From Chromobacterium rhizoryzae (GTDB lineage Bacteria > Pseudomonadota > Gammaproteobacteria > Burkholderiales > Chromobacteriaceae): a stretch of 64,000 nt of DNA. Below the pieces are notes generated by a model. The model ran no database searches and was not told the origin of the DNA. It saw nothing but the letters and a program-made list of their open reading frames with translations. The position numbers and the translations under genes were made by a program. Positions 53,032 to 61,207 of the stretch are shown piece after piece; the stretch's first letter is position 1, and every line of letters begins with the position of its first letter. The DNA is taken from the NCBI RefSeq assembly GCF_020544465.1, contig NZ_CP066126.1:2976001-3040000 (forward strand), written 5' to 3'.

Positions 53032-53655
53032 TCACTTGAACAACATATGGCCCAGCTTGCTGGCCTTGGTGTCCAGATAACGGTCGTTGTGCGGATTGCG
53101 CCCCACTTCCAGCGGCACCCGTTCCACCACATCGATGCCGGCATTGCGCAGGGTTTCGATCTTGCGCGGATTATTGGTCATCACCCGCACCCGCGACACG
53201 CCCAGCTGGTCCAGCATGTGGCGGGCGATGCGGAAATCGCGCATGTCGGCGGGGAAGCCCAGCCGCTCGTTGGCTTCCACGGTGTCGGCGCCGCCGTCCT
53301 GCAGCTGGTAGGCGCGAATCTTGTTGATCAGGCCGATGCCGCGGCCTTCCTGACGCAGATACAGCAAGGCGCCGCGGCCTTCGGCGGCGATGGCGGACAA
53401 GGCCGCCTCCAGTTGGAAGCCGCAGTCGCAGCGCAGCGAAAACAGCGCGTCGCCGGTCAGGCACTCCGAATGCAGGCGCGACAGCACCGGCTCGCCGTCG
53501 TCTATCGTGCCCAGGGTCAGCGCGACGTGCTCGCGCCCCCCCACTTCCTCAAAACCATGCATGGTGAACTCACCCCAGGGGGTGGGCAGCTTGCAACTCG
53601 CGATGTACTCCATCCTCGGCTCATCAGCGCTGAGCTCGACAGCAGGCAATGACAT
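53032..53655 (-). CDS. ribA: GTP cyclohydrolase II
   Basis: A 207-residue enzyme that opens GTP to start riboflavin synthesis, releasing formate and pyrophosphate. The zinc ligands Cys65, Cys76 and Cys78 lie in 'HSECLTGDALFSLRCDCG'; 'YLRQEGRGIGLINKIRAY' and 'DFRIARHMLDQLGVSRVRVM' form the GTP-binding and catalytic core, and 'NPHNDRYLDTKASKLGHML' is the usual C-terminus. It is a single-function RibA, not fused to RibB. The GAF-domain gene lies 54 bp upstream on the same strand, and the two may share a transcript. No FMN riboswitch fits in the short gap. Confidence 0.95.
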   Translation of the reverse strand: MSLPAVELSADEPRMEYIASCKLPTPWGEFTMHGFEEVGGREHVALTLGTIDDGEPVLSRLHSECLTGDALFSLRCDCGFQLEAALSAIAAEGRGALLYLRQEGRGIGLINKIRAYQLQDGGADTVEANERLGFPADMRDFRIARHMLDQLGVSRVRVMTNNPRKIETLRNAGIDVVERVPLEVGRNPHNDRYLDTKASKLGHMLFK

Positions 53656-53709
53656 TGTTTCTCCGCTAAACCTGATGAACGCGCCTGAATCCGCGCGCGA
53701 TAATCTTTA

Positions 53710-54435
53710 TTAACTGTGGTCGGCTTCCGGATTTTCAAGCGCCAGCGGCAAGGCGGCGAAAGGCTCGGCCAGCACAATGGCCAGCGCGGCCAGCCACACC
53801 AGCCGCTCCGGCGTGAAGAAACCGGCGCTGGACGCCTCGGCGTCCAGAATGCCCAGCACATTGTCGTCCTGACCCAGCACCGGCAGGCAAACCTCGCTCA
53901 TCACCTTGGGATCGCACTCGTAATAGCCGCCGCCCTCCGCGCGCCAGGCTTTGACGTCCTCGATCAGCACCGCCCAGCCGGTCAGGCCCACCCGGCTGTT
54001 GTTGCTGTACTCGGCGAAGGCCTCGGTCAAAGGAAACTCCGCGCGGCTGGGCACTCCCTGATAAGCCAGCTTGACCAGCTTGGCCTGCTGACCCTTGCCT
54101 ATCTTGCGATACACGCCCAGCCAGTCCGCGCCCACCTTGAGGTTCACCGACTCCACCAGCGCCAGCAGATTGCGCAGCGCCGCCGTCGCCTCCGGACTTT
54201 CGCCGCCGAACAGCGGCGCCAGGTCGTAAGGCTCGTCGGCCAGTTCCTCGAACAAGGAGCAACTGCCGTCCTCGCTCAATTTGGGCACCCGGTAGCGGTA
54301 CAAATCCTGCCGCGCCGCCGGCTTGTCCGCGTTCAACACCGCGGACAGGGTCAGCACCGCGATCTGCAGCTCGGTGCGATCCAGATCCAGGCTCTGCTCG
54401 CGCAGATAGTCGGCCAGTTGGCTTACGGGTATCAT
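53710..54435 (-). CDS. GAF domain protein, fRMsr-like pattern
   Basis: A 241-residue soluble protein. The first 90 residues are helical without a family I know; residues about 95-230 form one GAF domain: 'VGADWLGVYRKIGKGQQAKL', 'GVPSRAEFPLTEAFAEYSNN', 'GLTGWAVLIEDV', 'YECDPKVMSEVCLPVLGQDD' and 'VLGILDAEASSAGFFTPERL'. The Cys-Asp followed by Ser-Glu pattern is shared with free-methionine-(R)-sulfoxide reductases, which use GAF cysteines, but the length and N-terminal part differ, so an enzyme function is uncertain; a ligand sensor is equally possible. It is upstream of ribA on the same strand with 54 bp between, which suggests but does not prove a common message. Confidence 0.8.
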   Translation of the reverse strand: MIPVSQLADYLREQSLDLDRTELQIAVLTLSAVLNADKPAARQDLYRYRVPKLSEDGSCSLFEELADEPYDLAPLFGGESPEATAALRNLLALVESVNLKVGADWLGVYRKIGKGQQAKLVKLAYQGVPSRAEFPLTEAFAEYSNNSRVGLTGWAVLIEDVKAWRAEGGGYYECDPKVMSEVCLPVLGQDDNVLGILDAEASSAGFFTPERLVWLAALAIVLAEPFAALPLALENPEADHS

Positions 54436-54545
54436 GACTGTGCTCCTGAAGGCGGCCGCGCCGCCCGATGCGAATGAATATCGAAACCCAGCAGGATACC
54501 AAAAACCGCCCCGCGCTGGCCAACCCCAGCCCAGAATAAAACACC

Positions 54546-55622
54546 ATGCCCGCCATCCATATCCCTTACCCGCCTCTCGTGATCAAGGCCGGCGCGCACG
54601 CCCGCAAGCTGCTGGCACGCCAGGGTCTGCCCGCCGCCAGCGTGGCCACCCTGCCCGGCGCCGCCGGCGGCCCCAAGGCGATAGGCATCACCGGCCTGGA
54701 CCAGGCGGTGTTCGAATGGCTGAACCGCAGCCCGCGCCAGCGCGAGCTGGTCGGCGCCTCCATCGGCGGCTGGCGCTTCGCCTGCGCGATGCAGGCCGAA
54801 CCGCGTCAGGCGCTGGCCCGGCTGGCGGAGCGCTACACCGCTGAAACCTACGCGGCCAAGATCGGCGTAGCCGACATCACCCGCCAGACCCGCCTGATGC
54901 TGGACGAGGTGCTGCCGCCCGAGGCGCGCGGCGCGCTGATCGATCACCCTCACTATCAGCTTAGCCTGTTGCTGGTGCGTTCCCACGGCCTGCTCGCCAG
55001 CGAGGCGCGCGCGGCGCTGCTGGGCGGCCTGGCGCTGAGCGCCGCGCTCAACGCCGTGTCCCGCGGCCTGCTGCGCCACGCCTTCAGCCGGGTGATCTGC
55101 CACGACCCGCGCAGCGACTTGCGCTTCAAGCCCGCGGACGACATCCCTACGCTGTGCCAACCGCTGGGAGCGGACAATCTGGACGCCGCGCTGATGGGCA
55201 CCATCGCCATTCCCGGCGTGCTCAACGGTGTACAGTTGCCGGGCGCGCCGGCGGCCACTTATCGCGACGGCGGCCTGACCGACTACCACTTGGACTTTCC
55301 CTTCGCCCAGGGCGACGACATCGTGCTCTACCCTCATTTCACCGAGCGCATCGTGCCCGGCTGGTTCGACAAATTCCTACCCTGGCGCCGGTCCAGTCCG
55401 GCCCACCACGCCAACACCGTGCTGATCTCGCCGTCGCGCGACTACCTGGCGCGCCTGCCCGGCGGCAAACTGCCGGACCGCAACGACTTCCACCGCTACC
55501 TGGGCCGGGACGCTCAGCGCCAGCAGGTCTGGCGCCAGGCCACCGCCGAGAGCCAAAGGCTGGGCGACGCCTTCATGGCGTGGCTGGAGCGGCCGGATCC
55601 GGGCCAGGTTCAAGCGCTCTAA
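54546..55622 (+). CDS. Patatin-like phospholipase family protein
   Basis: A 358-residue alpha/beta hydrolase of the patatin type. 'LPGAAGGPKAIGITG' is the oxyanion loop, 'VGASIGGWRFA' the nucleophile elbow (G-x-S-x-G), and 'TYRDGGLTDYHLD' carries the Asp of the Ser-Asp dyad. No signal peptide or transmembrane segment is visible, so it is probably cytoplasmic, although some patatins are secreted by non-Sec routes. It would hydrolyse phospholipid or neutral acyl esters. It is divergent from the GAF gene across 110 bp and terminated with a bidirectional hairpin shared with the collagenase-like gene. Substrate unknown. Confidence 0.88.
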   Translation: MPAIHIPYPPLVIKAGAHARKLLARQGLPAASVATLPGAAGGPKAIGITGLDQAVFEWLNRSPRQRELVGASIGGWRFACAMQAEPRQALARLAERYTAETYAAKIGVADITRQTRLMLDEVLPPEARGALIDHPHYQLSLLLVRSHGLLASEARAALLGGLALSAALNAVSRGLLRHAFSRVICHDPRSDLRFKPADDIPTLCQPLGADNLDAALMGTIAIPGVLNGVQLPGAPAATYRDGGLTDYHLDFPFAQGDDIVLYPHFTERIVPGWFDKFLPWRRSSPAHHANTVLISPSRDYLARLPGGKLPDRNDFHRYLGRDAQRQQVWRQATAESQRLGDAFMAWLERPDPGQVQAL

Positions 55623-55626
55623 AACA

Positions 55627-55655
55627 AAAAGAGCCGGGAATCTCCCGGCTCTTTT
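55627..55655. terminator. Bidirectional terminator between patatin and collagenase-like genes
   Basis: Perfect 13-bp stem (55627-55639 with 55643-55655), ATC loop, A-rich left and T-rich right arm; lies between two convergent stops. Confidence 0.9.
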
Positions 55656-55676
55656 CATTCATGCCTCAGACACGCC

Positions 55677-58343
55677 TCAACCGGCGCGGGCCCAGCACGC
55701 CTCGTCCGATATATTCACCGGCGTCGCCAGCAACTGCACCACCACGTCCCGCGTTTGCGCGCCCTTGCGCACGCGCACGGTGATCTGGTCGGCCACGCCC
55801 GGCTGGTCCTGATCGCGGCGGTAGTTGAAGGCGCCGTGGTCGGCCATGACGGCGCGGCCCAGCTTGGGACCGCTCACCAGGCTATAGCCGTCCGGCTCGC
55901 CCACGCCTTGCAGCTGGCCGCGCAGGCAGCGCACAGGGCTGGAATAGCTGAGCTTGGCCAAACCCAGCTTGGCGTCGCCGCCGCCCGGCTGCGACGGCTG
56001 CGACGCGACCGGACCCAGCGGGCCTTCGCAGCGCAGCGCGGCGCGCTTGGCCTTGAAGTCGTAGTCGGTGGCCGCGCAGTTGAGCGCCATCATATTGTTG
56101 ATGCCGCTGCCGCGCAGCAGGTTCTGCAAGGCGGAGTCCAGGGTCTTGTCCAGCTCCTGGCGCGCCAAGGTGGCGGTGCCGGAGCGCAAGGGCAAGACGC
56201 CGTCGCATTCGAAGCGGCGCAGAGCGCTGCGTTCGCCGTCGGCCCAGACGCGGCACGCCACCGGCAGATGACGGCGCATCGCGCCCTCGATCGCGCCGAT
56301 CTCGCCGGCCTGCCACTCCGCCTGTTTCAGCCAGTCCACGCCCCGCTCGGTCGAGGTATTGCCCAGTTGACCGGCGCGCTGCGCCTCCACCTGGCGGCCC
56401 ACATAATCGTGGAAGCCCTGCACCAGACCGGCGTCGCGGCCCATTTCCGCCACCAGGGCGTCGAAGCGCTTGACGTCGTCGGCGCGCAGCGAGGCCAGGA
56501 TCTCGGCGATGCGGCCCGGCTGTTGCTGGTTCAGGTAGTAGAACCACAAGGCGGAATGGCTGTAGAAGTCCCAACCGTCGCTATAGCTGGAACGCATGAT
56601 GCGGGACGGTTCCAGATAGCTTTGCGGCCAGCCGTTGGCCACCACGTCCACCACGTGGCCGCGCACCTTGATACCGTCGCGCGACGTGCTCCAGGCCATG
56701 AATTCGGCGAAGCCCTCGTCGTACCAGGCCATGCGGCGGTCGTCGCGGTAGAAGTCCGAGCTGCCCCACATGCCCGGCTGGATAAAGCGGCCGGACAGAT
56801 AGTGCACGTACTCGTGGCGCACCAGTTCTTCCAGGCTCAGATAGCTCTCGCGCGGCACTTCGCGCTGGAAGGTGTAGAAGGTGCCGTCCTTTTCGATGTA
56901 AATGCCGCCGTTGTCGGTGGACAATTCATTGAGCAGGCCCTGGAAGCGCTGGTAGGCGGTCTTGCTGCCGTAGATCACCATGCGCAATTTGGCGTTGGTG
57001 TCGCCGTTCACCGGCTGGCTGATGCCGCTGACCCGGCCCAATTGCGCCTGCACCTGCTTCATCGCGTAGTACAGCGGCTCCACTTCGGCCAGCGCCAGCG
57101 GGGTTTCGAACACCAGATTGCCGTTGTCGAAGCTCCAGCTATGCGGGAACAGATGCGTTTTCAGCTCCTGTTCCGCCTGGCAGATGCCGTAGCGCTCGCA
57201 CGGCACCTTGCCCAGTTTCTTCAAGGCGTACACCGCTTCCGCCCACGAAGCGCCGAACTTCTCCCCGCCCAGCAGGCCGGCCACCGCGTCTTCCGCCAGT
57301 TTGGCGGTGCGCGGGTATTGCATGAAGCGGCCGGTTTCACGCACGGTGTTCAGATACATCTGTTCGTCGGCGAAGGCCGGCTGGCCGGCGCGGGTCAGCC
57401 CTGCCAGGCTGGTCGCCAGCGCGTCCAGTTGACCGGCGCCCGCCTTGTCTGCGAAGCCCTCGGTGTAATGCATATTGAACAGGGTGGTCTGCATCGGATG
57501 CAGCGCGATGCGCGCCCAGTTGTTCTTAGCCGCGGCGTTGTAGCGGCCGAAGAAGCGCTGCAGCAGCGGCAGCGCGTATTCCTGCTTGCGCACCGAATCC
57601 GCCAGAATCATGGTTTCCGCCACCGACTGACGCAGATCGGTCGCCAGATACCAGGCATCGTGGTCGCCGCTGCCGTCGCGCACCGGCTCGCTCCACAGCG
57701 CCGGGTTTTCCGCCAGCGCGCTCACCGCCTGCATCACCGGCTCGTCCACCGGACGGCCGTAATCGCCCACTTCCGCGGCGTGGCTGTACTGGGTGAAGTA
57801 GCCGGCTTTCAGGAACACCGCCAGCGGCCACAAGCCGTTGGCGCTCTTGCCGTCCCAGCTTTGCGCGCGGGCGCGGGCCTCGGCCGCCACTTCCCGCATA
57901 TTCGCCGGCGACACCACCCGGTAGCTGAAGGCGTCCGCCTGGAACAGGCGATTCATGCACGTGCCCTGCACGCTGGCGACATAGCGCGCCAGCGCCGCGC
58001 CGGACAACTGGCCCAGCTTGGCCTCCTCGCAGGCGGCGTACTGCGGCCCGGCCGCGGCCTCCTTGGCGCGGCGCGCGCCGGTCTGCTGCATCGGGCCTTG
58101 CGGCTTGGCGCCGGGACCGGCGCCGTCGGCCGGCGCGCCGGGCGGCAGGCCGTGCGGATAAGACGGTTTCTCCGACAAAGCCGGAGAATGCGAGGAGTGG
58201 CCGGCCTGAGGCAGATTGGCCTGCGGCGCCGGCTGGCTGGCCGCTGTTTTTTCGGAATCGCTGACGCAACCGGCCAATAAGGCGGCCGCCATCACGGAAA
58301 GACTCAGTGCGCGCACGCCGCTGAGCGAAGCTGTTTTTATCAT
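55677..58343 (-). CDS. M9-type collagenase-like lipoprotein metalloprotease
   Basis: An 888-residue secreted zinc peptidase resembling Vibrio-type collagenases. Residues 1-26 form a lipoprotein signal ending 'ALLAGC' (Cys26), so it is probably lipid-anchored. After a Pro/Gly/Ala-rich linker comes the activator-like helical region (about 100-400), then the catalytic domain with 'RHEYVHYLSGRF' (HEYVH at 510-514) and the third ligand Glu in 'WYDEGFAEFMAW' about 30 residues later. The C-terminal 170 residues have Cys-bearing segments but no evident PKD or collagen-binding domain. ATG 58343 is chosen over TTG 58355. Monocistronic; collagen specificity is inferred from the family. Confidence 0.86.
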   Translation of the reverse strand: MIKTASLSGVRALSLSVMAAALLAGCVSDSEKTAASQPAPQANLPQAGHSSHSPALSEKPSYPHGLPPGAPADGAGPGAKPQGPMQQTGARRAKEAAAGPQYAACEEAKLGQLSGAALARYVASVQGTCMNRLFQADAFSYRVVSPANMREVAAEARARAQSWDGKSANGLWPLAVFLKAGYFTQYSHAAEVGDYGRPVDEPVMQAVSALAENPALWSEPVRDGSGDHDAWYLATDLRQSVAETMILADSVRKQEYALPLLQRFFGRYNAAAKNNWARIALHPMQTTLFNMHYTEGFADKAGAGQLDALATSLAGLTRAGQPAFADEQMYLNTVRETGRFMQYPRTAKLAEDAVAGLLGGEKFGASWAEAVYALKKLGKVPCERYGICQAEQELKTHLFPHSWSFDNGNLVFETPLALAEVEPLYYAMKQVQAQLGRVSGISQPVNGDTNAKLRMVIYGSKTAYQRFQGLLNELSTDNGGIYIEKDGTFYTFQREVPRESYLSLEELVRHEYVHYLSGRFIQPGMWGSSDFYRDDRRMAWYDEGFAEFMAWSTSRDGIKVRGHVVDVVANGWPQSYLEPSRIMRSSYSDGWDFYSHSALWFYYLNQQQPGRIAEILASLRADDVKRFDALVAEMGRDAGLVQGFHDYVGRQVEAQRAGQLGNTSTERGVDWLKQAEWQAGEIGAIEGAMRRHLPVACRVWADGERSALRRFECDGVLPLRSGTATLARQELDKTLDSALQNLLRGSGINNMMALNCAATDYDFKAKRAALRCEGPLGPVASQPSQPGGGDAKLGLAKLSYSSPVRCLRGQLQGVGEPDGYSLVSGPKLGRAVMADHGAFNYRRDQDQPGVADQITVRVRKGAQTRDVVVQLLATPVNISDEACWARAG

Positions 58344-58508
58344 GACGCTATCCAAGACATTAATAATGTCGCATCAATATTCAGATGCGCATTTCAAATC
58401 ATATAGAATAGCCATCGTCATGAGAATTCAGTTTAAAATAAAACACACAATTTAAACCATAATTACAACATTGGTATTTTTACCCTGTTTTTCACCGAAA
58501 AAAGGGCG

Positions 58509-58532
58509 TAAAAAAAGCCGCGCAAGCGGCTT
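58509..58532 (-). terminator. Terminator of the proteasome homologue-hslO unit (minus strand)
   Basis: 7-bp stem (58526-58532 with 58515-58521), tetraloop, then seven T on the minus strand; 34 bp after the hslO stop. The adjoining AT-rich 58344-58500 region probably holds the promoter of the collagenase-like gene. Confidence 0.82.
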
Positions 58533-58566
58533 CGATAAAGTTTGTTGCCCAACCAAGGGACAGGCG

Positions 58567-59448
58567 TCAATGCCTGGCCTCGCGCGCGGCGGCGATCACG
58601 TCGTAATCAAACAGACGGTTGGCGTCGTCCTCGTCGTAAACGTAATGCTGGTTGCAGTAGTCGCAGACGATTTCCACGCTGCCCTGTTCCAGCAACACCT
58701 CGCCCACCTCCTGGCCGCCCAACATCTTCAGCATGTCGCCGACGCGTTCGCGGCTGCAGTTGCAGGCGAAGCTCACCGTCTCCTGATCGAACACCCGCAC
58801 CGTTTCCTCGTGGAACAGGCGGTGCAGGACGTCCTCGGCCGGCAGGCCCAGCAGTTCGTCCGCCCTTAGCGTGGCGCCCAGCATCTGGATGCGCTCCCAG
58901 CCTTCCGGATCGCCATGGCCTTCCGGCAGTTTCTGCAACAGCATGCCGGCGGCGGTTTCGTCGCTGGAGGCCAGGATCAGCCGGGTTTCCAGCTGCTCGG
59001 AACGCAGCATGTAGTTCTCCAGCATCTCGCCTATGCTGTCGCCCTCCAGCGCCACGATGCCCTGCCAGGTTTGCGCCTTGTCCACGCGCGGCTCCAGCGT
59101 CACCACAAAACGCCCGTGCCCACCCAGCAAGGACTGGATGGAAGCGTCGTCGGCAATGCCGTCGTCCCACTTGGCGGTGGCGCGGATGGTGCGGTCGTTA
59201 TTGCACTCCACCACCGCCAGCTTCAGGGCGCCGGCGCCGTGAAGCTGCAGGATCAGCGCGCCGTCGAACTTGAGGTTGGCGGCCATCAGCTCGGCCGCCG
59301 CCATCATTTCGCCGACGATCTTCTTCATGGCCGGCGGGTAGCTGCGGCGGGCCAGCACCTGCTGCCAGGCGCCGTCCAGGCGCACCAAGGCGCCGCGCAC
59401 CGGCGCGCCGTCAAACAAAAATCGTTGCAATCTGTCTTGTGTGCTCAT
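58567..59448 (-). CDS. hslO: Hsp33 redox-regulated chaperone
   Basis: A 293-residue holdase that is activated by oxidation. The N-terminal domain starts 'DRLQRFLFDGAPVRGALVRL'; the C-terminal redox switch has the four zinc Cys in 'FACNCSRER' (229, 231) and 'VCDYCNQHY' (262, 265), the C-x-C...C-x-x-C pattern that loses zinc on oxidative unfolding. The ATG overlaps the stop of the proteasome homologue by 4 bases, so chaperone and protease-like protein are made from one message. Note that hslR, also named for heat shock, is elsewhere in the window. Confidence 0.96.
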   Translation of the reverse strand: MSTQDRLQRFLFDGAPVRGALVRLDGAWQQVLARRSYPPAMKKIVGEMMAAAELMAANLKFDGALILQLHGAGALKLAVVECNNDRTIRATAKWDDGIADDASIQSLLGGHGRFVVTLEPRVDKAQTWQGIVALEGDSIGEMLENYMLRSEQLETRLILASSDETAAGMLLQKLPEGHGDPEGWERIQMLGATLRADELLGLPAEDVLHRLFHEETVRVFDQETVSFACNCSRERVGDMLKMLGGQEVGEVLLEQGSVEIVCDYCNQHYVYDEDDANRLFDYDVIAAAREARH

Positions 59449-60041
59449 GCTGTGTCTTTCTTTTCCTTGTCCGCCGCCAGCTCTACGGTATAGACCGTCA
59501 TCGGCATCGAAGAGCTGACGTCGAATTCGCAGCCGGCGCGCACGCCGATTTCGGCGATTTCGCGCGCGCTCAGCGCCTGGTCGTACACCGCGTACATCGC
59601 GCCCATCGCGAACTTGCGGCCGGAGCCTATCGCCCAGATGCGGGAAAACTCATAGATCTCGCGCATGGGGTAAACCCCGAAAATACCGTGACGGTTGGCG
59701 ATCACCACCATCATCTGGCTAGATTCGTACGGATCTTCCTCGTCCTCCTCGGGACGCAGGTAGAAACCGTCCTTCAGCTTGGGATGCAGCTTGCGGAAGG
59801 TCTCGAAAATGCCCTGGCGGCTGCTCAAGTCTTTTTTCTTCAACTCCTTCAGCGCGCCTTGCAGCACCAGGTCGTGCGCGGCCGAGCCGGAGATGGCCAG
59901 ATAGCTGTCCCCGTGCTGGAAAATCTTGTTGTGGAAACAATCATAGCCGGCCAGCAGCTTCTGGTCGTCGCCAAAAGTGGTCTGGCTGTCCGCGGCGATC
60001 GCAATCTGATCGCCCTTTCTTACCGCCACGATGGTAGTCAT
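59445..60041 (-). CDS. Proteasome-type Ntn hydrolase, beta-proteobacterial proteasome homologue (BPH)
   Basis: A 198-residue member of the proteasome beta/HslV superfamily. After Met1 comes 'TTIVAVRKGDQIAIAADSQT': Thr2 would be the N-terminal nucleophile after Met removal, Asp18 and Lys39 ('CFHNKIF') match the other catalytic residues, and 'GSGRKFAMGAMYAVYD' is the typical G-S-G strand. It is longer than HslV (about 175) and lacks an hslU next to it; the pattern fits the BPH family described in beta-proteobacteria, a self-assembling double ring. ATG 60041 sets the Thr at position 2, as needed. The gene is coupled to hslO by a 4-base overlap. Substrates and partner ATPase are unknown. Confidence 0.85.
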   Translation of the reverse strand: MTTIVAVRKGDQIAIAADSQTTFGDDQKLLAGYDCFHNKIFQHGDSYLAISGSAAHDLVLQGALKELKKKDLSSRQGIFETFRKLHPKLKDGFYLRPEEDEEDPYESSQMMVVIANRHGIFGVYPMREIYEFSRIWAIGSGRKFAMGAMYAVYDQALSAREIAEIGVRAGCEFDVSSSMPMTVYTVELAADKEKKDTA

Positions 60042-60232
60042 CCCTGCGCCTTTTTCGTCGATGGCGGCCCCGGGTTCGGCGGCCGCGCAAAACCGCCTAT
60101 TGTATCGGCTTACGCCCGGCAACCCAAGCTTTGCGCCCGCGGCCGACTTTGGGGGAGATGGGGACCGCCGGCGCGAATCTCAAGGCCGCGCCGCGGCCGC
60201 GACGAGATGACAAAGCGGGTTTTTATCGATAC

Positions 60233-60251
60233 AATGATATTGATTCTCATT
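60233..60251 (+). promoter_or_regulatory. Strong Fur-box match
   Basis: 19 bp reading AATGATATTGATTCTCATT. It matches AATGATAATCATTATCATT, the usual phase of the Fur operator, at 16 of 19 positions. It ends 12 bases before the ATG at 60264, where bound Fur would block transcription or early initiation. Confidence 0.7.
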
Positions 60252-60263
60252 TACAAAAAAGCC

Positions 60264-60701
60264 ATGCAATTCCACGCTCAAGACTTTCCCATCGTCTGGC
60301 TGGATCGCCGCCGCCCGGATGGACAGCAGCCCACCGACATCTTCGCCACGCTGGACCAGCTGCTGCTCCAGCAACGCCCCTTCGTCTTCATCGCCAAGGA
60401 ACCGGCCCCCACCGAGCTGGACCTGCACGCGCGCATCATCCGCAAGATGGCGGCGCTGTGGGTCAAGGACAACCGGCTGCAAATCCGCCAGCTGATCAGG
60501 GGCACCATCGTGATCGCTCCTCTGACCGATCAACAGCGCTATCTGGACGAGTTCGCGCCGCGCTTCGAAAAATTCTGGGGCTATCCGCTGCGCCACCGCC
60601 CGGACTGCGACGCGGCGCTGAACCTGGCGGCGGAACTGCTGGCCGGCCCGCCCGCCGTCGGCCACGCGCTCAGGCGTCGCGCAGTTCGAAATCGTGGCTG
60701 A
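60264..60701 (+). CDS. Unknown protein under a Fur box
   Basis: A 145-residue protein I do not recognise. It is soluble, without a signal peptide; 'DFPIVWLDRRRPDGQQPTDI' opens it and 'KMAALWVKDNRLQIRQLIRG' and 'RFEKFWGYPLRHRPDCDAAL' are its most structured parts, an alpha/beta pattern. ATG 60264 is preferred because it follows the Fur box; an in-frame ATG at 60207 would put the operator inside the coding sequence. The ribosome site is poor. The 3' end overlaps the convergent osmC-like gene by 32 bp. Iron-regulated expression is predicted from the box, and an iron-related function is an inference from that alone. Confidence 0.65.
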   Translation: MQFHAQDFPIVWLDRRRPDGQQPTDIFATLDQLLLQQRPFVFIAKEPAPTELDLHARIIRKMAALWVKDNRLQIRQLIRGTIVIAPLTDQQRYLDEFAPRFEKFWGYPLRHRPDCDAALNLAAELLAGPPAVGHALRRRAVRNRG

Positions 60702-61086
60702 TGTCGGCGGTCTTGCCCAGCATGATGGAGGCGGAACAGTATTTCTCCGCCGACAGCCTGATCGCCCGCTCCACCGCGTCCGCCTTCAGTTCGCGCCCGC
60801 TCACCACAAAGTGGAAATGAATGCGGGTGAACACCTTGGGTTCCTCCTCGGCGCGCTCGGCCTCGATCTCCACCCAGCAATCGCTGACCTGCTGCCGCGA
60901 TTTCTTCAGAATGGTGATCACATCGTAGCTGGTGCAGCCGGCGGTGCCCAAGAGCAACAGCTCCATGGGCCGCGGCCCCAGATTCCTGCCGCCGCCCTCC
61001 GGCGCGCCGTCCATCACCACCGCGTGACCGCTGCCGCTTTCGCCCAGAAAACACACGCCGTCCACCCACTTCAACCTGGCTTTCAT
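60670..61086 (-). CDS. OsmC/Ohr-family protein, YhfA-like
   Basis: A 138-residue OsmC-fold protein. The two redox Cys are at 51 ('GTAGCTSYDVI') and 117 ('EKYCSAS'), as in Ohr and OsmC peroxide reductases, and 'GRNLGPRPMELLLLG' is the family's helix entry. By length and pattern it is nearer to the YhfA-like group, whose substrates are unknown, than to Ohr. It is divergent from tsaD across 121 bp, and its end overlaps the Fur-box gene. Peroxide reduction is a reasonable family-based expectation but not shown here. Confidence 0.88.
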   Translation of the reverse strand: MKARLKWVDGVCFLGESGSGHAVVMDGAPEGGGRNLGPRPMELLLLGTAGCTSYDVITILKKSRQQVSDCWVEIEAERAEEEPKVFTRIHFHFVVSGRELKADAVERAIRLSAEKYCSASIMLGKTADISHDFELRDA

Positions 61087-61207
61087 CCCCGCCTCTCCTC
61101 ATAGTAGGAATTCCGAAACGGCCTAGCCTAACATCCGGATTTGGGCGAACAAAGATTCACCGGTAAAATAGAAAGATTGTCCCGCTATATCCGAGCTGCG
61201 CCCAAAC

